This document shows positions 1-7,223 of a stretch of 8,380 nt of DNA, one piece after another. Within the stretch, counting starts at the first letter, position 1, and the number at the start of each line of letters is the position of its first letter. Below the pieces are notes generated by a model. That model saw only the letters and a program-made list of their open reading frames with translations. It made no database searches and was not told the DNA's origin. A program made the translations under genes and the position numbers. Source of the stretch: Propionibacteriaceae bacterium (GTDB lineage: Bacteria; Actinomycetota; Actinomycetes; Propionibacteriales; Propionibacteriaceae); assembly GCA_031287505.1 (NCBI GenBank), contig JAITSW010000144.1, positions 1 through 8,380 of the forward strand. Direction: 5' to 3'.

Positions 1-510
1 GCGGTACAAGAGGCGGCGGCGGTGGCTTCGGTCACCAACGGCGGCACCTATAATCAGCCACGCGTCTTGGCTTCGACCAAGCTAGCCGATGGCACCGAGC
101 AGACGTTTGAGACCGAGGATTCGCGCCGGGTCATTTCCAAGGAAGCCTCCGCGCAGGTTGTCGCGCTCATGGAAGCCATGGCGGCCAACTCCACATCGCA
201 TACTTTCGATGTCCCCGGGTACCGGGTGGGTGCCAAAACCGGAACGGCTCTCGAATACGATTTCGATTGCAGCTGCTTCTCAAAGCGCCGAGTTGTTTCG
301 ACCATCGGGGTAGCTCCGGTGGAGAACCCGCAATACCTGGTTTACGTCGTCATCCACGATCCGCATAATGGGAAATCCGGATCTTCGGTGGCCGGGCCGG
401 CTGAGCAAGACATCATGTCTTTGACCCTGGCCCGTTACGGCGTGGCACCTTCGGCAACTAAGACGCCGAAGTATCCAATCGAACCCAAAGCCAAGCCTAA
501 GGGCAAGTAG
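1..510 (+). CDS. ftsI: FtsI / PBP3, septal peptidoglycan D,D-transpeptidase (C-terminal part only)
   Basis: This is the C-terminal 169 codons of a class B penicillin-binding protein; the 5' part, with the SxxK and SxN motifs, lies outside the window. The frame is open from base 1, so the GTG at 22 is an internal valine and not a start. The third penicillin-binding motif KTGT is at 235-246, preceded by GYRVGA and followed by the fold pattern IGVAPVENPQYLVYVVI and AGPAEQDIMSLTLARYGVAP, as in actinobacterial FtsI. The family cross-links septal peptidoglycan outside the membrane with FtsW. The protein ends in a Lys/Pro-rich tail (PKAKPKGK) and a TAG stop. Odd point: a Cys-Ser-Cys triplet (268-276) sits just after KTGT, where I know of no conserved cysteines. 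No PASTA domain follows. The family call is firm. The choice of FtsI over another class B PBP rests on the KTG-domain pattern plus position directly before murE. Confidence 0.93.
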   Translation, partial: AVQEAAAVASVTNGGTYNQPRVLASTKLADGTEQTFETEDSRRVISKEASAQVVALMEAMAANSTSHTFDVPGYRVGAKTGTALEYDFDCSCFSKRRVVSTIGVAPVENPQYLVYVVIHDPHNGKSGSSVAGPAEQDIMSLTLARYGVAPSATKTPKYPIEPKAKPKGK

Positions 511-511
511 G
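505..511 (+). promoter_or_regulatory. Possible weak Shine-Dalgarno for murE
   Basis: AAGTAGG lies 8 bases before the murE GTG and includes the ftsI stop codon TAG. It is only a partial match to AAGGAGG. It matters because no other start is possible for murE: the ftsI stop at 508-510 is in the same frame and the only start-type codon between it and the conserved DSR motif region is this GTG. Terminating ribosomes would be about 10 bases from the start, so coupling by re-initiation is plausible. This is inference. Confidence 0.4.
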
Positions 512-519
512 TCTATACC

Positions 520-1977
520 GTGACGCTATTTGAGGACATCTGTTTTAGCGGCATAGCGCTGGACTCTCGGTTGGTGCAGCCGGGTTGGCTCTATGTGGCC
601 TTACCGGGCGGCAGCACCCACGGTTCCTGGCATTATGAGGAGGCAATCCAACGCGGGGCTAAGGCCATTCTCACTGATCGGCAAGGTGCCGACATTGCCG
701 CCGCCGCAACGATTCCGGTGGCGGTAGTTGATGACCCTAGAGTGCAGATGGCATATTTGGCTGCTGAAATCTGTGGCCGTCCAGCCGATTCGCTAGAGCT
801 ATTTGCCATCACCGGAACCACGGGCAAGACCAGCACCGCCTCACTCTTGGCTGCCGGTTTGGCCGCAGCCGGAGTCAAGGCTGCCACAATGGGGACGCTT
901 GGGGTGCGCATTGGCTCGCAGGCGCTGCCACTCACCAGCACCACGGTGACCACTCCCGAATCTCCCGACATTCAGCGCTCGCTCTCGCGTTTGCTCAGCC
1001 TGGGAGTTGAGGCGGTGGCGATGGAGGTTTCCTCACACGCACTGGCTCTAAACCGCGTAGACGGCATCGTCTTCGGCTGCGCCGCTTTCTCAAATCTTGG
1101 CTCAGATCATTTAGATTTCCATCACACCCAAGAGGACTACTTCCTTACCAAGGCGGCGCTTTTCACCCCCGCTAGGTGTCGCTCAGCCGTGGTGAATATC
1201 GACGATCCCTATGGCAGGCGGCTACTGCGGCAAATCAAAGACGCCGGGGAGTTGCCAGTCTATTCGGCAGCTGTTAGGCAAGAAGCGGATTATCAGGTTA
1301 CCCGGCAGGCCATTGGCTTTTCCAAATCTGAGATTGAACTCAAAACTCCTAGTGGAACGCATAATTTCCGGCTCGGGATGCCTGGTGAGTTCAGTGTGCG
1401 AAATGCCTTGGTAGCTGCGGCGCTGATTGACCAAGGCAAATATGATCTTGCTGCGGCTCTGCGGGGATTTGCCGACGCGGAAGTCCCCGGGCGGATGCAG
1501 CGTGTGGACTTGGGGCAAGACGCGCCTGCGGTAGTCATCGATTTTGCGCACTCTCCGGAGGCGATAAGTGCCGCTCTGGCTTCTCTTCCCGGGCGCCGCA
1601 TTGCGGTAATCGGCGGCGGTGGCGATCGCGACAAGGCCAAGCGCGTTCCGATGGGTATTGCCGCGGCTGCGAATTCGGATGTGGTTATCGTCACCGACGA
1701 CAATCCGCGTTCAGAGAATCCGCAAAACATCCGCGACGAAATTCTTTCCGGCGCCTACCGGGAAGCGAAATATTCTTCTGCCGAGGTTATCGACGGGGGA
1801 GAGCGGCGAAACGCCATAGCGTTGGCGCTGAAATTAGCCCAACGGGGCGATTGGGTGGCTATCCTCGGCAAAGGACATGAACGGCAGCAGGTTTTCGCCG
1901 GGCATGTTATAGATTTTGTTGACGCTGAAGTAGTCCAAGAGGAATGGGCAAAGCTAGCAAAGGAAGAAAGTGGATAG
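520..1977 (+). CDS. murE: MurE, UDP-MurNAc-L-Ala-D-Glu : diamino acid ligase
   Basis: Cytoplasmic ATP-dependent ligase that adds the third, dibasic residue of the stem peptide; 485 aa. Visible motifs: DSR (15-17), P-loop GTTGKTS (99-105), TTPES (144-148), EVSSHAL (169-175), NLGSDHLDFH (192-201), the expected carbamylated lysine K211 in YFLTKAALF, IDFAHSPEA (340-348), DDNPRSE (393-399) and GKGHE (450-454). The DNPR form is the one described for meso-diaminopimelate-adding enzymes; lysine-adding enzymes such as that of S. aureus often differ at the Arg. This points to meso-DAP but is not decisive in actinobacteria, some of which use Lys or Orn. The start is GTG at 520, forced by the in-frame ftsI stop 9 bases upstream. 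That leaves only 14 residues before DSR, clearly shorter than in E. coli MurE. The 3' end overlaps murF by 8 bases. Confidence 0.96.
   Translation: MTLFEDICFSGIALDSRLVQPGWLYVALPGGSTHGSWHYEEAIQRGAKAILTDRQGADIAAAATIPVAVVDDPRVQMAYLAAEICGRPADSLELFAITGTTGKTSTASLLAAGLAAAGVKAATMGTLGVRIGSQALPLTSTTVTTPESPDIQRSLSRLLSLGVEAVAMEVSSHALALNRVDGIVFGCAAFSNLGSDHLDFHHTQEDYFLTKAALFTPARCRSAVVNIDDPYGRRLLRQIKDAGELPVYSAAVRQEADYQVTRQAIGFSKSEIELKTPSGTHNFRLGMPGEFSVRNALVAAALIDQGKYDLAAALRGFADAEVPGRMQRVDLGQDAPAVVIDFAHSPEAISAALASLPGRRIAVIGGGGDRDKAKRVPMGIAAAANSDVVIVTDDNPRSENPQNIRDEILSGAYREAKYSSAEVIDGGERRNAIALALKLAQRGDWVAILGKGHERQQVFAGHVIDFVDAEVVQEEWAKLAKEESG
1960..1966 (+). promoter_or_regulatory. Shine-Dalgarno for murF, inside the murE 3' end
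   Basis: The purine run AAGGAAG ends 3 bases before the murF GTG at 1970. It lies within the last codons of murE (KEESG) and supports the GTG at 1970 as the murF start despite the 8-base overlap with murE. Confidence 0.6.
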
Positions 1978-3367
1978 CCGAAAAGCGGTTTGGATAGCTG
2001 ACACTGTGGGTGGCGAGCTTCTTGGCGATTCGCGCGTTAGCGTCGGGCCGGATGTGGTAATCGATTCGAGGCAGGCAAAGTCAGGCGCACTTTTCGCAGC
2101 CATTGCCGGAGAGCGGGTTGATGGGCATTCGTATGTGCAGATGGCGGCTAGCTGCGGCGCGAGCGCTGCTTTGGTCACACGCCGGGTGGACGCCAATGTG
2201 ACGCAGATTATTGTTCCCGATGTCGTGGGCGCCCTCTCGAAACTGGCCGGGCGAATCGTGCGCGACGCCCAACAATCTGGCCTGCTCGCCATTGGCGTCA
2301 CTGGCTCAACTGGGAAGACTTCCACCAAAGACCTGCTTGCCCAGGTGCTGGGCGGCGTCGGAGAAACTGTGGCTTCAAAGGGCTCGCAGAACAACGAGAT
2401 CGGGGTGCCGTTAACGGCCGCCCGCGTGGATTCGAGTACTCGGTTCTTGGTTTCCGAGATGGGCTCTCGGGGCGTCGGCCATATTTCCCAGTTGGCTCAG
2501 ATTGTGCCTCCGGATATTTCACTGGTGGTTAACGTGGGAGTGGCGCACGTTGGCGAGTTTGGCTCTCGGGATGTTATCGCGCAGGCTAAGGGCGAATTGG
2601 TGCAAGCCGCCCGCTCCTGGGCGGTGCTGAACGCCCAAGATGAGTTGGTCGCCCAGATGCGGCCGCCAGCACCTGCCCAAATTGCAGGTTTTGCGCTGGG
2701 TGCAGAGCCGGGCTTTGGGGACTTGCGCGTTTGGGCGACCGATATTCAAGCCAGAGAGCTGGAGCAATACTCGTTCTTCTTGAAAACTTCGACAGGTGCG
2801 CGGGAAAGAGTGCAATTGCAGGTTACCGGAGCCCACCAGGTGTCAAATGCCACAGCCGCCGCCGCAGCAGCACTGTGCGCCGGGCTGGAGCTGGATCAAG
2901 TGGCTGCGGCGCTGAGCCAGGCGAAAATCCAATCGCCTTTGCGCATGCAACTCGAAATCCGAGCTGACGGGTTACTCGTTCTCAACGATTCATACAATGC
3001 CAATCCGGATTCGATGCGGGCGGCATTGGCCGCGGCAGTTGGCTTGCGGCGCGCTGGGGGGAAGGTCATCGCCGTCTTGGGAGACATGTTGGAGCTTGGA
3101 GGTGAAGCAGCTGGGCTGCACACCGAACTCGGCGCGCAGGCAGCCCACCTGGGCATCGATCACTTGATTGCGGTGGGGGAGTTTGGCTCTGCTTTAGCTG
3201 CGGGGGTTGCAGGTTCGGCCACAAAAGCGCTGCTGGTAGCTGATGTCGAAGAAGCAACCAAAGTGACGCGAAGTCTCGCCACGCCGTCAGATGTGGTGTT
3301 GGTGAAAGCCTCCCGCGGACTAGCGTTGGAGAGGGTTGCTAGCGGACTGATTGGGCGAGAGGACTGA
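1970..3367 (+). CDS. murF: MurF, UDP-MurNAc-tripeptide : D-Ala-D-Ala ligase
   Basis: Cytoplasmic Mur ligase that completes the UDP-MurNAc-pentapeptide by adding the D-Ala-D-Ala dipeptide; 465 aa, normal for the family. Domain 1 shows IDSRQAKSGALFAAIAGER (31-49). The central ATPase domain has the P-loop TGSTGKTSTKD (111-121), KGSQNNEIGVPLT (137-149), SEMGSRGVGHI (162-172) and NVGVAHVGEFGS (188-199), followed by the predicted carbamylated lysine K207 in IAQAKGEL. The C-terminal domain has NDSYNANPDSM (339-349), GDMLELG (371-377) and VKASRG (445-450). The NNEIG and SYNANP signatures separate MurF from MurC, MurD and MurE. The start is GTG, inside the end of murE, with a purine-rich ribosome site just upstream. 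Only three bases separate it from mraY, whose product uses the MurF product. Confidence 0.97.
   Translation: MDSRKAVWIADTVGGELLGDSRVSVGPDVVIDSRQAKSGALFAAIAGERVDGHSYVQMAASCGASAALVTRRVDANVTQIIVPDVVGALSKLAGRIVRDAQQSGLLAIGVTGSTGKTSTKDLLAQVLGGVGETVASKGSQNNEIGVPLTAARVDSSTRFLVSEMGSRGVGHISQLAQIVPPDISLVVNVGVAHVGEFGSRDVIAQAKGELVQAARSWAVLNAQDELVAQMRPPAPAQIAGFALGAEPGFGDLRVWATDIQARELEQYSFFLKTSTGARERVQLQVTGAHQVSNATAAAAAALCAGLELDQVAAALSQAKIQSPLRMQLEIRADGLLVLNDSYNANPDSMRAALAAAVGLRRAGGKVIAVLGDMLELGGEAAGLHTELGAQAAHLGIDHLIAVGEFGSALAAGVAGSATKALLVADVEEATKVTRSLATPSDVVLVKASRGLALERVASGLIGRED
3357..3363 (+). promoter_or_regulatory. Shine-Dalgarno for mraY
   Basis: GAGAGGA lies 7 bases before the mraY ATG at 3371, within the last codons of murF. 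It is among the clearest ribosome sites of the window and supports this ATG. Confidence 0.65.
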
Positions 3368-3370
3368 TAG

Positions 3371-4438
3371 ATGAGAACTGTCCTGCTTGCTGCCGCTATT
3401 GCGCTGGTCGGCACCATCATCGGTACGCGTTTTGCCATCCGTTGGCTGGTGCGCCGGGGCTTTGGGCAGTTCATTCGCGACGACGGCCCGAACACGCACC
3501 ACACCAAACGCGGCACTCCGACTATGGGTGGAATCGTGGTGGTGATTTCAACGGTAGTCGCCTATGCGGTGGCCCACGTGGCGACGCTGTCGCCTCCGAC
3601 GGCTTCCGGCGTTTTGGTGCTGGGCTTGACAGTGTGTCTGGGGTTGATTGGCTTTCTAGACGATTGGATCAAAATCTCCCGGGAGCGCAACCTCGGATTG
3701 CATGCCAAGGTCAAGTTGGCGCTACAGTCTTTGATCGCGCTCACTTTCGGATATCTTTCTTTGTGTTTTCCAGACGATAGGGGGGTGACTCCGGGTTCGC
3801 GGTACGTTTCGTTCCTTCGCGACATCAGCTGGCTGGGGCTTCCGGTTTGGGCCGCAATCATCTGGGTGGTGTTCATTGTCGCGGCTTGGTCGAATGCCGC
3901 CAATCTCACCGATGGCCTAGATGGCTTGGCCACGGGGGCGGCGGCTATGGTCTTTGCCGCTTTTGCCATTATCAACCTGTGGCAGTACAACAAATCCTGC
4001 GGCTGGGCAGATGCCGGGCCCCAGTGTTACGACGTGCGCGATCCGCTGGATTTAGTCGTGGTCTCGTTGGCTCTGGCCGGGGCGTGTTTTGGTTTCTTGT
4101 GGTGGAATGCCACTCCCGCGAAGATCTTTATGGGTGACACCGGATCGTTGTCTCTAGGGGGTGCCATCGCCGGTTTGTCGGTCTGCACCCGCACCGAGTT
4201 GCTCACCGTCATTGTCGCCGGCCTATTCGTGATAATCACGCTCTCCGTGGTTTTGCAGGTGGGCTGGTTCAAATTCACCAAAGGCAAACGGCTCTTCAAG
4301 ATGGCGCCCCTGCAGCATCACTTTGAACTTATGGGATGGGCTGAGCCCACTATAGTCATTAGGCTTTGGATTATCGCCGGGCTCTTCACCGTCGTGGGGG
4401 TCGGCATTTTCTACGCCGAGTGGGTTGTGGGCGGCTGA
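3371..4438 (+). CDS. mraY: MraY, phospho-MurNAc-pentapeptide transferase (lipid I synthase)
   Basis: Polytopic membrane enzyme that moves phospho-MurNAc-pentapeptide from UDP to undecaprenyl phosphate on the cytoplasmic face, giving lipid I; 355 aa, the usual length. Motifs in order: [16 protein letters not shown] (39-54), FLDDWIK with the Asp pair D97/D98, [10 protein letters not shown] (178-187), FMGDTGSL (253-260) and APLQHHFEL (312-320). The last differs from the HHHFE form by Gln at the first His; I recall the Gln form in other actinobacteria, so I do not treat it as a defect. Hydrophobic segments are spread through the chain, with a first helix at about 3-25. The outer loop near 206-224 carries two cysteines (C210, C219) before DVRDPLDL, resembling other actinobacterial MraY proteins. 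The TGA stop shares its final A with the murD ATG. Confidence 0.97.
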   Translation: MRTVLLAAAIALVGTIIGTRFAIRWLVRRGFGQFIRDDGPNTHHTKRGTPTMGGIVVVISTVVAYAVAHVATLSPPTASGVLVLGLTVCLGLIGFLDDWIKISRERNLGLHAKVKLALQSLIALTFGYLSLCFPDDRGVTPGSRYVSFLRDISWLGLPVWAAIIWVVFIVAAWSNAANLTDGLDGLATGAAAMVFAAFAIINLWQYNKSCGWADAGPQCYDVRDPLDLVVVSLALAGACFGFLWWNATPAKIFMGDTGSLSLGGAIAGLSVCTRTELLTVIVAGLFVIITLSVVLQVGWFKFTKGKRLFKMAPLQHHFELMGWAEPTIVIRLWIIAGLFTVVGVGIFYAEWVVGG

Positions 4439-5901
4439 TGATCGAGCTAACTGACCGGCTCTCCTCCTGGCCAGCTGCGCGGGTCTTGGTAGCAGGTCTG
4501 GGACGTTCGGGTTTTGCGGCGGCTGACGCGTTGCTACACCTAGGAGCCCAAGTCACTGTTGTAGACGATTCAGATTCCGATGCCAATCGCGACAAGGGTA
4601 ATCTGCTCGATATTTTGGGGGCGGAAACCCGATTGGGAGCCGGGGCCGGCACTATAGATGTCGCAGGTTTTGATTTGGTGGTTGCCTCGCCGGGGTGGCG
4701 TCCGGGGCATCAACTCTTTTCGGCCGCCGCCGCTTCGCAGATCCAAATCTGGGGAGAAGTCGAGCTTGCCTGGCGGATGACGCAGCCGGATCGGGGCGTC
4801 CCGTGGTTGGGGGTGACCGGCACCAACGGCAAGACCACAACCGTCAACATGCTCACCGCCATGCTCGCCGCCGATGGGCTGCGGGTGGCGGAGGTGGGGA
4901 ATATCGGGCGCCCAATTATCGAGGCGATATTAGATGAAGAGGAATATGACGTCTTCGCCGTGGAGCTTTCCAGCTTCCAGCTGCACTGGGTCAGCACTTT
5001 GTCACTGCATTCTGCTGCCGTCTTGAACGTCCAAGAAGACCATTTGGAGTGGTACGCCGACGATCCCACGCAGCCTGACCCGATGTGTGGCTACAACGCC
5101 GACAAGGGTCGAATCTTCCAAAATGTGCTGGCCTCGTGCGTCTATAACGTGGCAGATGCCAGCACCGAAGCGCTTGTTAGGGAAGCGGACGTGGTCGAGG
5201 GTGCTCGTGCTGTCGGATTCACCTTGGGCACGCCTGAACCGTCTATGCTGGGGATTGTCGACGACCTTTTGGTAGACCGGGCCTTCATCAAGCAGCGGCA
5301 TGACTCCGCTATCGAAGTTGCCAAACTATCCGATATTTCCCCATTCGCACCCCACAACGTTGAAAATGCCCTGGCGGCGGCGGCCCTGGCACGCTCGTTT
5401 GGAGTACATCCGACGTCGGTGGCAAAAGGATTGCGGCAGGTTCGCCTGGGCGACCATCGGATTCAATTCGTCGCCGAGCTGGGTTCGGTGAGATTTGTCG
5501 ATGATTCCAAAGCCACCAATCCGCATGCGGCGGCAGCCTCGTTATCGGCCTTTGACAAGGTGGTTTGGATAGCTGGAGGGCAGTCGAAAGGCACCAATTT
5601 CGATGAGTTGATTGCCACCATGCGGCTAAGAATAAGAGCAGTTGCGCTTTTAGGGATCGACCGGGGAATAATTGCGGCGGCGTTAGCTCGAATCGCGCCC
5701 GAAATACCGGTATTCGTCATCGACGACACCGGTGATTCGGCAATGCCGCAAGCGGTGCGTTGGGCACATTCCCAAGCTGAGCCATCCGATGTGGTGTTGC
5801 TGGCTCCCGGGGCTGCCAGCTTAGACATGTATTCGGGCTATGGCGCACGTGGCGAGGCATTCGCGGCAGCGGTACATGAATTGGCGGGGGAGCAGTCGTG
5901 A
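4438..5901 (+). CDS. murD: MurD, UDP-MurNAc-L-Ala : D-Glu ligase
   Basis: Cytoplasmic ligase adding D-glutamate, the second stem residue; 487 aa. The frame is open upstream to 4366, but the ATG at 4438 is chosen because it sits in the TGATG junction with the mraY stop and gives the expected MurD N-terminus, with the glycine-rich turn VAGLGRSG (18-25). Other motifs: P-loop [11 protein letters not shown] (125-135), VGNIGRP (153-159), ELSSFQL (176-182), [10 protein letters not shown] (197-206), predicted carbamylated lysine K223 in [17 protein letters not shown] (355-365), [12 protein letters not shown] (380-391) and [12 protein letters not shown] (454-465). SSFQL, DSKATN and the C-terminal pattern identify MurD. 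Odd point: between DHLEWY and ADKGRI there are about 7 more residues than usual, containing two prolines (TQPDP). No strong Shine-Dalgarno is visible, so initiation is probably coupled to mraY termination. Confidence 0.97.
   Translation: MIELTDRLSSWPAARVLVAGLGRSGFAAADALLHLGAQVTVVDDSDSDANRDKGNLLDILGAETRLGAGAGTIDVAGFDLVVASPGWRPGHQLFSAAAASQIQIWGEVELAWRMTQPDRGVPWLGVTGTNGKTTTVNMLTAMLAADGLRVAEVGNIGRPIIEAILDEEEYDVFAVELSSFQLHWVSTLSLHSAAVLNVQEDHLEWYADDPTQPDPMCGYNADKGRIFQNVLASCVYNVADASTEALVREADVVEGARAVGFTLGTPEPSMLGIVDDLLVDRAFIKQRHDSAIEVAKLSDISPFAPHNVENALAAAALARSFGVHPTSVAKGLRQVRLGDHRIQFVAELGSVRFVDDSKATNPHAAAASLSAFDKVVWIAGGQSKGTNFDELIATMRLRIRAVALLGIDRGIIAAALARIAPEIPVFVIDDTGDSAMPQAVRWAHSQAEPSDVVLLAPGAASLDMYSGYGARGEAFAAAVHELAGEQS
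5886..5892 (+). promoter_or_regulatory. Shine-Dalgarno for ftsW
   Basis: GGGGGAG lies 5 bases before the ftsW GTG at 5898, within the murD 3' end. It supports the GTG of the GTGA overlap as the start, rather than a later codon. Confidence 0.55.
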
Positions 5902-7223
5902 CTTCGCCGGCAGCTCTTGGAAAGAGCCGTTCTCCGCGCTTGGGCGAACTGCTCGATCATCCCCATGCTTTTCGGTATCTGGTGTTGGTGCCCACTATTA
6001 TGCTGCTCGTCATCGGCATGGTGATGGTGGCGTCCGCTTCAATGCTTGAAGGCATCGAAAAATGGGATGATCCCTTCCATTTTTCTTTCCGGCAAATCAT
6101 CTTTTTACCCGCCGGGATGTTATTCGGGACGGCCATTTATCTGGCGGTGACGTGGCAGGGGCGGCCTCGGGCTTTTGAGGCAAACCAGGCGGGGGGAATC
6201 AAGGCGATCGCCCACTGGCTAACTTCCAACCGGGTTGTCGCCTTCTTGTGCTCAGACTGGGGCAGGGTGATTGCCTGGTTCGCCTTGGCCTTTGTTTTTG
6301 CGCTGGAGCTGCTTACCTTTGTGCCCGGCGTTGGCCACGAAATGGGCGGTAACCGAAACTGGGTGAACCTAATCGGCGATGTGCGCATTCAACCGGCCGA
6401 ATTTGGAAAACTGGCGTTGGTGTGGTGGGGTGCTGCGGTGTTTGCGGTGAAATCTCAGGCTAAATCGGAGCTGGTAAACCGCCCTGGCCATCTGCTGCTG
6501 CCTTTCTTTGCCGTCGGTATTCTCTTTGCAGCATTGGTGGTGGTGCAGCGCGACTTGGGCACCGGCGTTGTGCTGGCGGCCGTGCTGATGCTGATGCTGT
6601 GGATAGCCGGGGTTCCAGGTCGGATCCTGGGCCTGATCATTGCCCCGATCGCGTTGGTCGTGGTGGCCTACATCGTTTCCGATCCGAGACGGGTGGCTCT
6701 AATTCTCGCCTACCTGAATCCCGCCAGCGATCTAGCCGGCTCGAACTATCAGCAAGCCTCAGCTCAATTGGCCTTTGCCCGGGGTGGTTGGTTTGGAGTC
6801 GGGTTGAACGCGTCCAGGCAAAAATGGAGTGGTCTGCCCGAGGCCCATACCGACTACATTTTGGCGGTTACCGGAGAGGAGCTGGGGCTCGTCTGCGTTT
6901 TGCTTGTCATCGCCCTCTTCGCCGTCCTGGGCTTTGCCGGCTTCCAAATCTCGTTGCGCTCAGATATCGCGTTTTTCCGCTACGCTTCCGCCGGCATCAC
7001 CGCCTGGATTCTGACTGCGGCTATGGTGAATATTGCGGTGGAGTTGGGTATGCTCCCAGTTTTTGGGGTGCCGCTGCCATTTCTCTCTTCGGGCGGGTCG
7101 TCATTGGTTGCGGTATTGGGCGGCATCGGACTCTTGCTGGCCTGTGCTGCCGAGCTCCCCGCCGCCCGAAATGCCCCCGCGAAGAAGGCACCCAAACTAA
7201 AGGTTACGGTTATTCAGGCATGA
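5898..7223 (+). CDS. ftsW: FtsW, septal SEDS peptidoglycan glycosyltransferase
   Basis: Polytopic SEDS-family protein that polymerises lipid II at the septum together with FtsI; 441 aa. About ten hydrophobic helices are visible, roughly at 27-48, 66-86, 124-143, 169-184, 199-215, 221-237, 243-260, 329-349, 362-384 and 398-419. Conserved stretches: GNRNWVNL followed by QPAEFGKL (165-172), QRDLGTG (217-223), the outer-loop motif [18 protein letters not shown] with D319 at the position of the essential SEDS aspartate, and [16 protein letters not shown] (387-402). The start is GTG in a 4-base GTGA overlap with murD. Odd point: the cytoplasmic stretch between helices 2 and 3 (about 87-123) is enlarged compared with the short loop of typical FtsW. 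RodA is the main alternative; the location between murD and murG favours FtsW. The final ATGA overlaps murG by 4 bases. Confidence 0.95.
   Translation: MTSPAALGKSRSPRLGELLDHPHAFRYLVLVPTIMLLVIGMVMVASASMLEGIEKWDDPFHFSFRQIIFLPAGMLFGTAIYLAVTWQGRPRAFEANQAGGIKAIAHWLTSNRVVAFLCSDWGRVIAWFALAFVFALELLTFVPGVGHEMGGNRNWVNLIGDVRIQPAEFGKLALVWWGAAVFAVKSQAKSELVNRPGHLLLPFFAVGILFAALVVVQRDLGTGVVLAAVLMLMLWIAGVPGRILGLIIAPIALVVVAYIVSDPRRVALILAYLNPASDLAGSNYQQASAQLAFARGGWFGVGLNASRQKWSGLPEAHTDYILAVTGEELGLVCVLLVIALFAVLGFAGFQISLRSDIAFFRYASAGITAWILTAAMVNIAVELGMLPVFGVPLPFLSSGGSSLVAVLGGIGLLLACAAELPAARNAPAKKAPKLKVTVIQA

Noticed and set aside
1987..2000. 14-base direct repeat GGTTTGGATAGCTG in murF (1987-2000) and murD (5562-5575)
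   Set aside because: Both copies encode the same tetrapeptide VWIA in real genes; a single pair of this length with no flanking similarity is best seen as shared codon choice.
1293..2394. Two minus-strand open frames of about 145 codons opposite murE and murF (1293-1730 and 1954-2394)
   Set aside because: Their products are low-complexity Ser/Pro/Arg/Ala-rich sequences typical of antisense shadows, and murE and murF are intact across these positions.
3626..3654. A perfect TTGACA hexamer inside mraY, as a possible internal promoter
   Set aside because: At 16-18 bases downstream the hexamers are TTGGCT, TGGCTT and GGCTTT, none like TATAAT; the hexamer is explained by Leu-Thr codons in a hydrophobic segment.
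4301..4330. Loss of the first His in the MraY HHHFE motif (QHHFE here) as a possible defect
   Set aside because: From memory the Gln form occurs in other actinobacterial MraY proteins, and all other catalytic motifs are intact.
4366..4437. Upstream in-frame start for murD inside mraY
   Set aside because: The added 24 residues are Arg-rich and unlike any MurD N-terminus; ATG 4438 at the mraY stop fits the family start.
6599..7219. Long in-frame extension upstream of murG inside ftsW
   Set aside because: The translated extension is Arg/Ser/Gly-rich with no family pattern, while ATG 7220 gives the canonical MurG N-terminus and an ATGA overlap.
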